Shown: positions 49,982 to 59,124 of the stretch, in pieces | Position numbering within the stretch: position 1 is the first letter of the stretch | Layout of the letters: every line of letters starts with the position of its first letter | DNA from: CALELF01 sp045617925 | Lineage (GTDB): Bacteria; Synergistota; Synergistia; Synergistales; Synergistaceae | DNA: 64,000 bases | Reading direction: 5' to 3' | Assembly (NCBI GenBank): GCA_045617925.1 | Contig: JAZLJR010000033.1 | Coordinates: 50,148-114,147, forward strand | Notes under the pieces: model-generated | Told to the model about the DNA's origin: nothing | The model's input: the letters and a program-made list of their open reading frames with translations, nothing else | Databases searched by the model: none | Position numbers and translations under genes: made by a program

Positions 49982-50605
49982 TTAGTTACGTGCGTAAAAT
50001 TCAACGACCAACTGTTCGTCAACTGGAGCGTCTATCTGCTCTCTCAATGGGTTTGACGAAACTGTGCCACTCATAGCTTTTGCGTTGAATTCAAGCCATG
50101 CGGGAACTGCCTTTTTGGCTTCAATGTTTTCTTTTATAATGTCTATGTCACGGCTGCCTTCAGCAACTGCAACAACATCTCCAACCTTTAATCTTGCGCT
50201 TGGAATATCAAGCTTCTTGCCATTTACTGTGAAGTGTCCATGGCAAACAAGCTGACGTGCCTCTGCACGGCTCTTGCCAAAGCCAAGGCGATAGACAACA
50301 TTGTCCAATCTTCTTTCCAATAACTGTAAGAAGTTGTGACCTGTCTGTCCAGCCATTTTTGTAGCCTGCACAAATAGAGTGCTGAACTGCACCTCGTGCA
50401 AACCATAAAAACGACGAAGCTTCTGCTTCTCACGAAGACGCATTCCATATTCTGTCATCTTGCCTCTTTTTGCACCGTGTTGACCTGGCTTTGAATTACG
50501 TCTATTCAAAGAACACTTCTCTGTGTAGCAACGATCTCCCTTTAAGAAGAGCTTTGCACCCTCTGCACGGCAAAGACGGCATACTGGTCCTGTATATCTG
50601 CTCAT
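49982..50605 (-). CDS. rpsD: 30S ribosomal protein S4
   Basis: S4, 207 aa, nucleates 30S assembly and in many bacteria represses its own operon. S4-type RNA-binding domain visible (RLDNVVYRLGFGKSRAEARQLVCHG). N-terminal CRLCRAEG with KCSLN gives a possible zinc site. Confidence 0.97.
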   Translation of the reverse strand: MSRYTGPVCRLCRAEGAKLFLKGDRCYTEKCSLNRRNSKPGQHGAKRGKMTEYGMRLREKQKLRRFYGLHEVQFSTLFVQATKMAGQTGHNFLQLLERRLDNVVYRLGFGKSRAEARQLVCHGHFTVNGKKLDIPSARLKVGDVVAVAEGSRDIDIIKENIEAKKAVPAWLEFNAKAMSGTVSSNPLREQIDAPVDEQLVVEFYARN

Positions 50606-50623
50606 TTCATATCCTCCTATAAA

Positions 50624-51016
50624 TTACACGCGGCGACGCTTTGGTGGGCGGCAACCATTGTGTGGAACTGGTGTTTCATCACGAATGACATTAACATTAA
50701 GTCCCGCAACCTGAAGGGCTCTGATAGCAGACTCACGACCTGGGCCTGGACCCTTGACGATGACGTCAACATCTACCATTCCATTGTCCTGCGCAACCTT
50801 TGCTGCCTGCTGAGCAGACATCTGGGCTGCGTATGGAGTTGACTTGCGTGCTCCCTTGAAACCAACGTTTCCACCGGAAGCCCAAGACAACGCGTTTCCT
50901 TCTTTATCTGTCAAAGTAACTATGGTGTTGTTGAATGTTGAATAAATGTGTGCAACTCCATAGCTTACGTTCTTTTTTTCTCTGCGTTTACGACTACGCA
51001 CTACACGCTTTGCCAA
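50624..51016 (-). CDS. rpsK: 30S ribosomal protein S11
   Basis: S11, 130 aa, platform of the small subunit. GVAHIYSTFNNTIVTLTD and the C-terminal DETPVPHNGCRPPKRRRV are canonical. Follows rpsM by 20 bases. Confidence 0.98.
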   Translation of the reverse strand: MAKRVVRSRKRREKKNVSYGVAHIYSTFNNTIVTLTDKEGNALSWASGGNVGFKGARKSTPYAAQMSAQQAAKVAQDNGMVDVDVIVKGPGPGRESAIRALQVAGLNVNVIRDETPVPHNGCRPPKRRRV

Positions 51017-51036
51017 TTAAAATCCCTCCCCGTAGC

Positions 51037-51414
51037 CTACTTAGTGGCTTTCTTCTTGCCTGCAACCGTGCGTTTTGGACCCTTACGAGTGCGAGCATTT
51101 GTCTTTGTATGCTGCCCTCTAACTGGGAGTCCAAGACGATGTCTAAGACCACGATAGCATCCAATGTCCATTAGACGTTTGATGTTCATCGCAACCTCGC
51201 GGCGAAGATCACCTTCAACTACGCGGTTGTTTTCAATTTCTGTTCTGAGCTTCTGCTCATCTTCTTCGGACAAATCCTTGACTCTTGTGTCTGGATTTAT
51301 CCCTGTTAATTTAATGATATCCTTCGCAATCGCTGGACCGATACCGTAGATGTATGTTAATGCCACCTCGATACGTTTCTCGCGTGGAAGGTCAACACCG
51401 GCTAAACGAGCCAT
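51037..51414 (-). CDS. rpsM: 30S ribosomal protein S13
   Basis: S13, 125 aa, head of the small subunit, contacting the P-site tRNA. MARLAGVDLPREKRIEVALTYI at the start. Its Shine-Dalgarno AGGAGG is made by the last two Arg codons of rpmJ, so the two genes are coupled. Confidence 0.98.
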   Translation of the reverse strand: MARLAGVDLPREKRIEVALTYIYGIGPAIAKDIIKLTGINPDTRVKDLSEEDEQKLRTEIENNRVVEGDLRREVAMNIKRLMDIGCYRGLRHRLGLPVRGQHTKTNARTRKGPKRTVAGKKKATK

Positions 51415-51419
51415 TTACG

Positions 51420-51545
51420 TTACCTCCTTGCACCCTGACGCTGCTTATGGCGTGGGTTTTTGCTGCAGATTACACGGACAACGCCGTGACGTTTGATAAC
51501 TCTGCAGTGTTCACATATTGGTTTGACCGACGGTCTTACTTTCAT
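51420..51545 (-). CDS. rpmJ: 50S ribosomal protein L36
   Basis: L36, read directly: MKVRPSVKPICEHCRV...NPRHKQRQGARR, 41 codons. Zinc ribbon of Cys11, Cys14, Cys27 and His33 (C+ form). It is a few residues longer than the usual 37-38. GGAGG lies nine bases before the ATG. Located between infA and rpsM as in Firmicutes. Confidence 0.95.
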   Translation of the reverse strand: MKVRPSVKPICEHCRVIKRHGVVRVICSKNPRHKQRQGARR

Positions 51546-51585
51546 AGACTGATACCTCCAAGGTAAAATTTACTCATTATTTTGT

Positions 51586-51807
51586 CTACTTGAATCTGTA
51601 TGTTATTCTGCCCCTTGTAAGGTCATACGGTGTAATTTCAACCGTGACCTTGTCCCCCGGCAGGATGCGTATGAAGTTCATCCTCATCTTACCAGAAGCA
51701 TGTGCCAAAATTTTGTGCCCAGTTTCTAGTTGCACTCTAAACATTGCGTTCGGTAGTGGTTCTAGCACTGTGCCTTTGACTTCTATTGCATCGCTATTTT
51801 CAGCCAC
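51586..51807 (-). CDS. infA: translation initiation factor IF-1
   Basis: IF-1, 73 aa S1-fold protein occupying the A site during initiation (AIEVKGTVLEPLPNAMFRVQ). Start is GTG at 51807: AAGGAGG lies nine bases upstream. The longer frame from 51840 overlaps the upstream KOW gene and adds residues unlike IF-1. Confidence 0.96.
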   Translation of the reverse strand: MAENSDAIEVKGTVLEPLPNAMFRVQLETGHKILAHASGKMRMNFIRILPGDKVTVEITPYDLTRGRITYRFK

Positions 51808-51811
51808 TGAT

Positions 51812-52099
51812 TTATTCCTCCTTCGTGGAAGATGCACCACGTAGCCTTTGGATAAGCCATCCGTTATCTAGAAGTCTTCCTTCTGCCACATATTGAGCAA
51901 CATCCCCAAGATAAAAATGTGTGCGCTGCAGGTGAATAACATTCTTTTTTTTGGGCTTCACTGCACTGTAATTAGCCCCATCAGCAATCAAGACTCTGTC
52001 TTGCTCGCATCCGACAACCGCAAATGGAAGATGATTATATTTCCCCTGCTTCACAAGGACAACATCTCCCGGTTTGTATGCCACACTTACTCTTCCCAT
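51812..52099 (-). CDS. KOW domain RNA-binding protein (L14e-like)
   Basis: A 95-aa protein resembling the KOW/L14e-like RNA-binding family found between map and infA in Clostridia and relatives. PGDVVLVKQGKYNHLPFAVV is the KOW motif; conserved LIADG follows. The start overlaps map by 13 bases. Exact role unknown; a ribosome-linked role is inferred from context. Confidence 0.85.
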   Translation of the reverse strand: MGRVSVAYKPGDVVLVKQGKYNHLPFAVVGCEQDRVLIADGANYSAVKPKKKNVIHLQRTHFYLGDVAQYVAEGRLLDNGWLIQRLRGASSTKEE

Positions 52100-52860
52100 G
52101 GTGTCAATATCTCCGACCCCTCGTCTGTAACGAGAAGAGAATATTCAAAGTGTGCAGCATCACTTCCGTCAGCCGTATAGACTGTCCACTTGTTTTCCTC
52201 ATCAAGCACTACATCCTCTGAACCAGCGGTAATCATAGGTTCTACGCAAAAAGTCATATGACTTTTTACCGTAATTCCTGTTCCCTTCTGTCCAAAGTTG
52301 CACACCTGCGGTGCCTCATGCAAATGGCGACCAATGCCGTGACCGGCATAATCCCTGACTACCCCATAACCATGAGGTGCTACTGTTCTTTCAACAGCAT
52401 TGCCGATGTCTCCCAAGGTTGCCCCTGGGTGAATAGCATCACGTCCCTTATGAAGAGACAAGAGCGTTAGATCAAGCAGTCTCTGTCGATCCTCGCTTAT
52501 TTGTCCTACCGGTAAGGTGATCGCCGCATCGCCAAAGAAACCTTTGAACGATGCTCCTGTGTCAATGCTTATAATATCTCCTTCTTCTAGGAATCTATCC
52601 TTCAAAGGAATCCCGTGAATAATTTCGTTGTTTATAGAAGCACAAATTGTTCCGGGGAAAGGTGGTGATCCTGGAACCTTATAGCCCTTGAAAGCCGGCT
52701 TAGCATTGGCCTTAAGAATAAGGTTTTCCGCCGCTTTATCAAGCGTTAAGGTGTCTATTCCAGGATGAACCATATCTCTCATAAGTTTTAAAACATCTGC
52801 AACAATTCTTCCTGCTTGACGCATTAAGACAATGTCGCTATCACTTTTAAAAGTTATCAT
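52087..52860 (-). CDS. map: methionine aminopeptidase, type I
   Basis: Removes N-terminal Met from new proteins. 257 aa; metal ligands and substrate residues lie in ISIDTGASFKGFFGDAAIT, AGHGIGRHLHEAPQV, and CVEPMI. No N-terminal SEC-binding zinc extension. Starts three bases after adk and overlaps the KOW gene. Confidence 0.97.
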   Translation of the reverse strand: MITFKSDSDIVLMRQAGRIVADVLKLMRDMVHPGIDTLTLDKAAENLILKANAKPAFKGYKVPGSPPFPGTICASINNEIIHGIPLKDRFLEEGDIISIDTGASFKGFFGDAAITLPVGQISEDRQRLLDLTLLSLHKGRDAIHPGATLGDIGNAVERTVAPHGYGVVRDYAGHGIGRHLHEAPQVCNFGQKGTGITVKSHMTFCVEPMITAGSEDVVLDEENKWTVYTADGSDAAHFEYSLLVTDEGSEILTPWEE

Positions 52861-52863
52861 AGA

Positions 52864-53502
52864 CTAGCCTTTTCTCTCAACTATTTTTAAGACTGAATCT
52901 TTGCCTGCTGTTGCATCAACAGAAATTAAGATACCAGCCTTTTTATAATATTCAATGAGAGGGGCAGTCTGTTCGTGGAATACTGAAAGACGATTTCTGA
53001 TGGTGCTCTCGTTGTCATCAGCACGCTGAATAACCTCGCCACCACACTTGTCACAAACACCTTCAACACGGCTTGGCTTGCCAATCGTGTTGTAGATTTC
53101 TCCGCATTGTTTGCAAACTCTACGAGAAGTTAAGCGACTAACCACAACTTCATCGTCTATTTCAAGAGAAACAACTGCATCAAGTGCTATGCCAAGCTCG
53201 GCAAGCATCTTGTCTAATGCTTCCGCCTGTGCAATTGTGCGTGGAAAACCATCTAGCATAAAACCTTCTTTACAGTCTGGCTCAACCAGTCTTGCTTTCA
53301 TCATATTGATGATAACATCGTCTGGCACGAGCTTACCACTTGTCATATAACCTTGAGCAAGTTTGCCTAACTCAGTTCCTTGTTTCACATTTGCACGGAG
53401 AATATCTCCAGTAGAAATGTGTGCAATGTTGTATTTCGATTTTACAACATCTGCCTGTGTGCCTTTACCTGCACCCGGCGCACCTAATAAAATTAATCTC
53501 AT
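52864..53502 (-). CDS. adk: adenylate kinase
   Basis: Converts AMP and ATP to two ADP. P-loop GAPGAGKG; FMLDGFPRT; the LID domain has four cysteines (CKQC and CDKC), so it is the zinc-bearing form. 212 aa from the ATG at 53502, with AGGA eight bases upstream; the longer frame runs into secY. Confidence 0.97.
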   Translation of the reverse strand: MRLILLGAPGAGKGTQADVVKSKYNIAHISTGDILRANVKQGTELGKLAQGYMTSGKLVPDDVIINMMKARLVEPDCKEGFMLDGFPRTIAQAEALDKMLAELGIALDAVVSLEIDDEVVVSRLTSRRVCKQCGEIYNTIGKPSRVEGVCDKCGGEVIQRADDNESTIRNRLSVFHEQTAPLIEYYKKAGILISVDATAGKDSVLKIVERKG

Positions 53503-53512
53503 TGCAAACGTC

Positions 53513-54820
53513 CTACAGTCTGAGCAAGCTACCGCTCTTGCCACCATTATGTTTCAAAATTCCTTCATAATGGTGCATAAGAAGTTGTCCTTCAATTTGG
53601 TGAACTGTTTCCAAAGCAACACCAACAACAATGATTAGTGCTGTGCCGCCAAAGGCAAAGGAATGTATGTTCATCACTCCGGACATTATGTTTGGAATAA
53701 CAGCTACAATTGCGAGTGCAATTGAGCCACCAAGCGTTAATCTGTCCATAACACGCTGAATATAATCCTGTGTTGGCTTACCTGGACGAATACCAAGTAT
53801 AAAACCACCATTCTTTTTCATATTATCAGCAATTTCTTCTGGCTTGAAAACAATTTCAACATAGAAGAAACTAAAGAAAATAATAAGAAGAACAAAAAGA
53901 ATTAAATAGAGCGGTTTATCTGGACCAAGATATTTTTGAACTGCTTGAGAAATTGGACCCTGGAAAAATCCAGCAATAGTGTATGGGAAAATCAATATTG
54001 ATGAAGCAAAAATTATAGGAATAACGTTTGCAGTATCAACCTTCAAAGGAATGAAGCTTGATTGACCACCATACATTTTGTTGCCCATCATCCTCTTTGC
54101 ATATTGCACTGGAAGTCTGCGCTGCCCCTCTTGAAGCATAACGCAACCGGCAACAACCAAAATCATTAATGCAATTGCAATAAGCAATGCAACGGGATTT
54201 ACTTCGCCAAGCTTCAACATCTGGGTTGTTCTAATAAATGCTTCTGGAATACGAACGACAATACCTGCAAAGATCAATAGTGAAATACCATTGCCAATGC
54301 CAAAGTCTGTCATAATTTCGCCTAACCACATAACTGCCACAGCACCAGCTGTGAGAGTTACAGAAACAAGAATTAATCCCCAAAAAGAGCCTGTATAAAT
54401 TCCAAGACTACGAAGCCAACTTGTCATACCTAGTGCTTGAAGGAATGCAAAACCAATTCCACCATAGCGTGTCCACTGTGCAATCTTTTGTCTGCCCTCA
54501 AGTCCTTCCTTTTGCATTGTTTCAAGTGAAGGAATAATAACAGCCAAAAGTTGCATAACGATGCTAGCGTTAATGTAAGGTGTGACTCCCAAAGCAAAAA
54601 CAGAAAATCTGCTGAGAGCTCCACCAGCAAACAGGTCTAAAAAGCCAAGCACTGTGCCAGTTGCAGAACCCTGCTTAAAGAGTTCAGCCAAGGCAGTTGT
54701 ATCAACTCCTGGCGTTGGCACATGAGACCCTAAACGATATATAAAGAGTGCTGCTAACGTAAACAGTATCTTACGTTTTAAGTCTGGCAATGCAAACGTG
54801 CCCTTGACGTTGTCCAACAT
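53513..54820 (-). CDS. secY: protein translocase channel SecY
   Basis: Core of the Sec channel, 435 aa with ten membrane segments. Typical landmarks: the N-terminal region RKILFTLAALFIYRLGSHVPTPG, plug-region SRFSVFALGVTPYINASIVMQ, and QEGQRRLPVQYAKRM. Its ATG overlaps the rplO stop by one base (TAATG). Confidence 0.98.
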   Translation of the reverse strand: MLDNVKGTFALPDLKRKILFTLAALFIYRLGSHVPTPGVDTTALAELFKQGSATGTVLGFLDLFAGGALSRFSVFALGVTPYINASIVMQLLAVIIPSLETMQKEGLEGRQKIAQWTRYGGIGFAFLQALGMTSWLRSLGIYTGSFWGLILVSVTLTAGAVAVMWLGEIMTDFGIGNGISLLIFAGIVVRIPEAFIRTTQMLKLGEVNPVALLIAIALMILVVAGCVMLQEGQRRLPVQYAKRMMGNKMYGGQSSFIPLKVDTANVIPIIFASSILIFPYTIAGFFQGPISQAVQKYLGPDKPLYLILFVLLIIFFSFFYVEIVFKPEEIADNMKKNGGFILGIRPGKPTQDYIQRVMDRLTLGGSIALAIVAVIPNIMSGVMNIHSFAFGGTALIIVVGVALETVHQIEGQLLMHHYEGILKHNGGKSGSLLRL

Positions 54821-55266
54821 TACAAGACCTCAGCTTTTCCGCCTGCAGCTGCGATTTTCTCGCTTGCCTTAGCACTAAATGCATTTGCACGAACGGTGAA
54901 AGCTTTTGTAAGCTCACCGTCTGCCAATATTTTGACAAGTGAAACTGGTGAGGAAATAAGACGAATTCCTGCTAACTTTTCAGGTGTAATTTCTGCACCT
55001 GCATCAAATTTTTCTTCCAAAGCGGAAAGGTTTACCACTTCAAAATTCTTTCTAAAGAAGAAATTTGAAAATCCACGTTTTGGAATACGACGTGCAAGTG
55101 GCATCTGTCCGCCTTCAAAGTTTGCCCTGATGTCTGGGCTCTTACGAGCTTTGGAACCTTTATGACCCTTGCCAGCGGTTTTGCCGTGACCAGAGCCAAG
55201 TCCCATACCAAGGCGTTTTGGAGCTTTTCTTGAACCTGGAACTGGTTGTAAATCTTCTAGTCTCAT
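54820..55266 (-). CDS. rplO: 50S ribosomal protein L15
   Basis: L15, 148 aa, assembly protein of the large subunit. MRLEDLQPVPGSRKAPKR... and GSGHGKTAGKGHKG are typical. Start at 55266 with AGGAGG seven bases before; an earlier ATG at 55296 lies within the rpmD end and has no site. Confidence 0.97.
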   Translation of the reverse strand: MRLEDLQPVPGSRKAPKRLGMGLGSGHGKTAGKGHKGSKARKSPDIRANFEGGQMPLARRIPKRGFSNFFFRKNFEVVNLSALEEKFDAGAEITPEKLAGIRLISSPVSLVKILADGELTKAFTVRANAFSAKASEKIAAAGGKAEVL

Positions 55267-55277
55267 AGGCTCGCCTC

Positions 55278-55460
55278 CTAATCTACATTCTCCCACTCGA
55301 GGAGGTGAGAAATTTTGTTCACCATACCACGAATTGTGGGGATGTCTTCACGAACGACTGTCTCGCCGAGTCTGTGAAAACCTAATGCCTTTATTACTCT
55401 TTCCTGCTGTGGAGGTCTGCCGATTGTGCTTCTCTTCCATGTAATACGAAGTTTAGCCAT
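55278..55460 (-). CDS. rpmD: 50S ribosomal protein L30
   Basis: L30, 60 aa (MAKLRITWKRSTIGRPPQQ...). Single compact domain; present only in a part of bacteria. Standard position between rpsE and rplO. Confidence 0.96.
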   Translation of the reverse strand: MAKLRITWKRSTIGRPPQQERVIKALGFHRLGETVVREDIPTIRGMVNKISHLLEWENVD

Positions 55461-55473
55461 AATCTCTTACCTC

Positions 55474-56001
55474 CTATGCTTCCTTGGTTTCCTTGGTCTT
55501 GCCACGGAGACGATAAATCTCGTCTGGCGTGCGGAGTCTGTTCACAGCGTCCATTGTAGCATAAGCAATGTTTATTGGGTTTGCTGTTCTACCAATGACT
55601 TTTGCTATGACGTCCTTGACTCCACCAAGTTCCATGATTGGTCTAACTGAAGAACCTGCCAAAACACCAGTACCAGGAACTGCTGGACGGATAAGCACTT
55701 CTGCTGCACCAAACTTTCCAACAATTGGATGTGGTAATGTATTGCCAGTTTTCTTCAAATCTACAAGATTCTTTCTTGCGCGCTCAATGGCTTTTTTCAT
55801 AGCAATGGAAATTTCCTTTGCCTTGCCCATACCAAGACCAACTTGGCCAACGCTGTCACCTACTGCAACAAGAACGCTAAAGCGGAATCTCTTACCACCT
55901 TTAACAACCTTGCTAACGCGGTTTACGGCAACAACTCTTTCTGTGAGCTCAAGACCTCTTGCACTGAATATTTTTGAGTTTTCACGTGTTTCTTTTGCCA
56001 C
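55474..56001 (-). CDS. rpsE: 30S ribosomal protein S5
   Basis: S5, 175 aa, fidelity protein at the mRNA entry. RVNRVSKVVKGGKRFRFSVLV-type N-domain and GKAKEISIAMKKAIERA; the loop mutated in spectinomycin resistance lies around VVKGGKR. Confidence 0.97.
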   Translation of the reverse strand: MAKETRENSKIFSARGLELTERVVAVNRVSKVVKGGKRFRFSVLVAVGDSVGQVGLGMGKAKEISIAMKKAIERARKNLVDLKKTGNTLPHPIVGKFGAAEVLIRPAVPGTGVLAGSSVRPIMELGGVKDVIAKVIGRTANPINIAYATMDAVNRLRTPDEIYRLRGKTKETKEA

Positions 56002-56015
56002 TGTAATTGCCTCCC

Positions 56016-56378
56016 TTAGAACTTCAGACCTGCTTCACGAGCTGCTTCTGCAAGTGCCTTGACACGTCCCTGATAGATGTGACCGCCCCTGTCAAAAACA
56101 ACATTTGTGATGCCAAGTGCTGCAGCACGCTCGGCAATAAGCTTGCCAACTGCTTTTGCAGCTTGGACATTACCGGTGCCCTTAACTTCTGCAAGCTTAT
56201 CTTGGACTGTGCCAGCAGAAGCAAGTGTGTGACCCTTTGTGTCATCAATAACTTGTGCATAGATATGCTTCAAGCTACCAAAGACTGCGAGACGTGGGCA
56301 CTCAGCAGTTCCTGAAAGTTTTTTTCTAAGACGAAGGTGGCGAAGCACACGCATTGCATTACGACTGCGATTACTCAT
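56016..56378 (-). CDS. rplR: 50S ribosomal protein L18
   Basis: L18, 120 aa, binds 5S rRNA with L5. RLAVFGSLKHIYAQVIDD and FDRGGHIYQGRVKALAEAARE are characteristic. Confidence 0.97.
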   Translation of the reverse strand: MSNRSRNAMRVLRHLRLRKKLSGTAECPRLAVFGSLKHIYAQVIDDTKGHTLASAGTVQDKLAEVKGTGNVQAAKAVGKLIAERAAALGITNVVFDRGGHIYQGRVKALAEAAREAGLKF

Positions 56379-56393
56379 TTACTTCACCTCGCC

Positions 56394-56936
56394 TTATTTC
56401 TTAGCACCGGTCTTACCGGCTTTTCTAATTACATATTCGTCAGCGTAACGAATACCCTTACCCTTATATGGTTCTGGGCTTCTCCACTCACGAACGTTTG
56501 CTGCTGTTTGACCTACAAGTTGTTTGTCAATACCAGAAACAATAATTCTGATTGGGCTCTCACAAGCAAAGGTGATACCTGCTGGTGGGTCAATATCCAC
56601 GACGTGTGAATAGCCAAGGTTCATGCTGAGGGTTTTGCCCTTCATCTGAGCTCTGTAACCGACACCAACAATGTCTAAGGTCTTTGAGAAACCTTCGGAA
56701 ACACCAACAATCATGTTGTTTAAAAGTGATCTCGTCATACCGTGTGCAGATTTGACTGGTTTTGTCTCGTTTGCACGGGTTACTGTCACTTCTCCGTTAT
56801 CAACTGTAACACCAATGTTTGGCATAATGTCCATCTCAAGTGTGCCTTTTGCACCCTTGACTGTGACGTGTGAGCCATTCAAATTAACTTCTACGCCCTG
56901 TGGCAATTTTATTGGTTTACGTCCTATTTTTGACAT
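56394..56936 (-). CDS. rplF: 50S ribosomal protein L6
   Basis: L6, 180 aa, near the GTPase-associated centre. Two repeated domains; SRIGRKPIKLP-type start (MSKIGRKPIKLPQGVEV) and PEPYKGKGIRYADE. Confidence 0.98.
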   Translation of the reverse strand: MSKIGRKPIKLPQGVEVNLNGSHVTVKGAKGTLEMDIMPNIGVTVDNGEVTVTRANETKPVKSAHGMTRSLLNNMIVGVSEGFSKTLDIVGVGYRAQMKGKTLSMNLGYSHVVDIDPPAGITFACESPIRIIVSGIDKQLVGQTAANVREWRSPEPYKGKGIRYADEYVIRKAGKTGAKK

Positions 56937-56951
56937 GTCAAACCTCCTCTA

Positions 56952-57356
56952 TTACCACACAAAGCAAAGGACTTCGCCACCAAGACCTTCTTTTCTAGCT
57001 GCATGGTCTGTCATAATGCCCTTGCTTGTTGAAATTATTGCAATGCCAAGACCGCCCATAACCTTTGGCAATGATTTATGACCAGCATAAATTCTTCTGC
57101 CAGATTTACTAACTCTCTTTAGACCTTGAATAACTCTTGTCTTCTCTGGACCATAGTTAATGAAAAGTCTTAAGATTGGCATTGGCTGCTTTGCATCTGT
57201 AATTGTCTTGAAGTTACGAATGTAACCTTCTTCTTTCAAGATTCTTGCTAATTCTGCACGCATACGTGAAAGTGGCATATCTACCACTTCGTGATAGACA
57301 ATGTTTGCATTTCTAATGCGTGTTAGCATATCCGCTATTGGATCTGTAATAAGCAT
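56952..57356 (-). CDS. rpsH: 30S ribosomal protein S8
   Basis: S8, 134 aa, central-domain assembly protein. DPIADMLTRIRNAN and C-terminal ISTSKGIMTDHAARK are diagnostic. S8 is the spc-operon repressor in E. coli; no obvious binding site was identified here. Confidence 0.98.
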   Translation of the reverse strand: MLITDPIADMLTRIRNANIVYHEVVDMPLSRMRAELARILKEEGYIRNFKTITDAKQPMPILRLFINYGPEKTRVIQGLKRVSKSGRRIYAGHKSLPKVMGGLGIAIISTSKGIMTDHAARKEGLGGEVLCFVW

Positions 57357-57378
57357 AATCGATCCTCCTAACTCGCCG

Positions 57379-57564
57379 TTACCAGCTTGCCTTCACAACG
57401 CCAGGGATTTTTCCCTCGCGTGCGAGCTTGCGGAAGCAGCAGCGGCACATGTCAAATTTGCGCATGTAGCCGTGTGGTCTGCCACAAAGTGGGCAACGGT
57501 TGTATTTTCTAACTTTGAAACGTGGCTCTTGTGTAGCCTTAATCTTCATACTTAAACGTGCCAT
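57379..57564 (-). CDS. rpsZ: 30S ribosomal protein S14, zinc form
   Basis: S14 type Z, 61 aa, with CPLC and CRCC pairs binding zinc (CPLCGRPHGYMRKFDMCRCC is the ribbon). The short zinc form is common in Firmicutes-like lineages; no zinc-free paralogue in the window. Confidence 0.97.
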   Translation of the reverse strand: MARLSMKIKATQEPRFKVRKYNRCPLCGRPHGYMRKFDMCRCCFRKLAREGKIPGVVKASW

Positions 57565-57575
57565 CGTTTATCCTC

Positions 57576-58118
57576 CTACCTGCTGAAAGGCATACCAAGG
57601 GCTGATAAAAGCGCCATGGCCTCTTCGTTTGTCGCAGCTGTTGTCACAAATGTGATGTTCATACCGCGCTGACGAATTACCTTATCATAATCGATCTCAG
57701 GGAAAAGAAGTTGTTCTTTAAGACCGAGATTGTAGTTACCTCTGCCATCAAACCCCTTCTTTGAAACACCTTGGAAGTCCTTAATACGTGGCAAAGCAAT
57801 AGAGATAAGTCTATCAACAAATTCCCACATTCTGTTATTTCTCAATGTAACAGCACAGCCCACAGGCATTCCTTCACGAACCTTGAAACCTGCAATAGAT
57901 TTCTTTGCACGTTTCAGCACTGGTTTCTGGCCAGAAATTATCGTAAGCTCATTGAGAGCAGCATCCATATACTTCTGGTCAAGCTTTGCCTCGCTCACAC
58001 CAATGTTGATAATAACCTTCTCAAGGCGTGGAACCTGCATGATGTTTCCATACTGAAACTCTTGCTTCAAGCGGGAAATAACTTCTTTTTTATATTGTGT
58101 TAAAAGACGTGGAGTCAT
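57576..58118 (-). CDS. rplE: 50S ribosomal protein L5
   Basis: L5, 180 aa, binds 5S rRNA and contacts the P-site tRNA. VIINIGVSEA, KKSIAGFKVREGMPVGC and EQLLFPEIDYDKV are canonical. Confidence 0.98.
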   Translation of the reverse strand: MTPRLLTQYKKEVISRLKQEFQYGNIMQVPRLEKVIINIGVSEAKLDQKYMDAALNELTIISGQKPVLKRAKKSIAGFKVREGMPVGCAVTLRNNRMWEFVDRLISIALPRIKDFQGVSKKGFDGRGNYNLGLKEQLLFPEIDYDKVIRQRGMNITFVTTAATNEEAMALLSALGMPFSR

Positions 58119-58129
58119 GTTCTTCCCTC

Positions 58130-58456
58130 CTATGCCTTATCTATGAGTTCGCCACATTTTTTGCAAACGCGAACCTTTTTGCCACCATCAAGAAAAGCAT
58201 GTCCAACTCTTGTAGCCTTGCCACAGTTTGGGCAAACAAGCATGAGTTTTGCCGCATTGAGTGGTGCTTCTTTCTTGACAAGGCCACCTTGTGGATCCTG
58301 CTGTGAAGGACGAACAGCCTTTGTGATGATATTTACATTTTCTACAAGGCATGTATTCTTTTGAAGATTTCTCTCCAAAATCTTACCTTCCTTGCCAGCG
58401 TCACGACCGGATATTACACGGACTGTGTCGCCTTTTCTAATTCTCATTCTAGACAT
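58130..58456 (-). CDS. rplX: 50S ribosomal protein L24
   Basis: L24, 108 aa, early assembly protein near the tunnel exit. KOW motif KGDTVRVISGRDAGKEGKIL, and a C-terminal zinc ribbon (CPNC...CKKC). Start at ATG 58456 with GGGGGT seven bases upstream; the GTG at 58462 is less likely. Confidence 0.97.
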   Translation of the reverse strand: MSRMRIRKGDTVRVISGRDAGKEGKILERNLQKNTCLVENVNIITKAVRPSQQDPQGGLVKKEAPLNAAKLMLVCPNCGKATRVGHAFLDGGKKVRVCKKCGELIDKA

Positions 58457-58468
58457 GATCACTACCCC

Positions 58469-58837
58469 CTATACAACTTCGGGCGCGAGGGACAAAATAC
58501 GCATGTATCTTTTCTCTCTCAATTCCCTTGCAACAGGCCCAAATATACGAGTGCCTCTTGGATCACCGTTTCCGTCAATGAGAACTGCTGCATTATCATC
58601 AAAACGCACATAAGAACCGTCTCTACGACGAATTTCTTTCTTTGTTCTGACTATAACAGCCTTGACCACATCGCCTTTCTTGACATTACCACCTGGGGTT
58701 GCTTCCTTTACGGAAGCAACAATGACGTCACCAACGGTGCCAACCTTGTGGAAGCTTCCGCCTCTCACCTGAACACACATGATGCGTCTTGCACCAGAGT
58801 TGTCAGCAACATTCAATACTGTACGTAACTGTATCAT
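58469..58837 (-). CDS. rplN: 50S ribosomal protein L14
   Basis: L14, 122 aa, at the intersubunit face. MIQLRTVLNVADNSGARRIMC at the start and FGPVARELREKRYMRILSLAPEVV at the end. Starts on the rpsQ stop (TAATG). Confidence 0.98.
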   Translation of the reverse strand: MIQLRTVLNVADNSGARRIMCVQVRGGSFHKVGTVGDVIVASVKEATPGGNVKKGDVVKAVIVRTKKEIRRRDGSYVRFDDNAAVLIDGNGDPRGTRIFGPVARELREKRYMRILSLAPEVV

Positions 58838-59121
58838 TATCTAGTTGCCTCCTCGTCTGAGCCCAAGATCTTAGCCTTCTCGACGATTTCCAAGAGTTCC
58901 CAGCGCTTGTGACGTGAGAGTGGACGTGTTTCGCCTATTAAGACGACGTCGCCTTCACGGCAAGCATTCTCAGAATCTTGAACTAAGAATTTCTTTGAGG
59001 AAAGAACTGGCTTGCCATAGAGTGCGTGTTTTGCCATACGCTCAACCTTAACAACGATGGTTTTATCCATCTTGTTGCTAACAACTGTTCCTTTACGGAT
59101 TTTACGCTGTTTGCCTTCCAT
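58837..59121 (-). CDS. rpsQ: 30S ribosomal protein S17
   Basis: S17, 94 aa, OB-fold 16S rRNA binder. RKGTVVSNKMDKTIVVKVER and ETRPLSRHKRWELLE are typical. Confidence 0.97.
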   Translation of the reverse strand: MEGKQRKIRKGTVVSNKMDKTIVVKVERMAKHALYGKPVLSSKKFLVQDSENACREGDVVLIGETRPLSRHKRWELLEIVEKAKILGSDEEATR

Positions 59122-59124
59122 GGT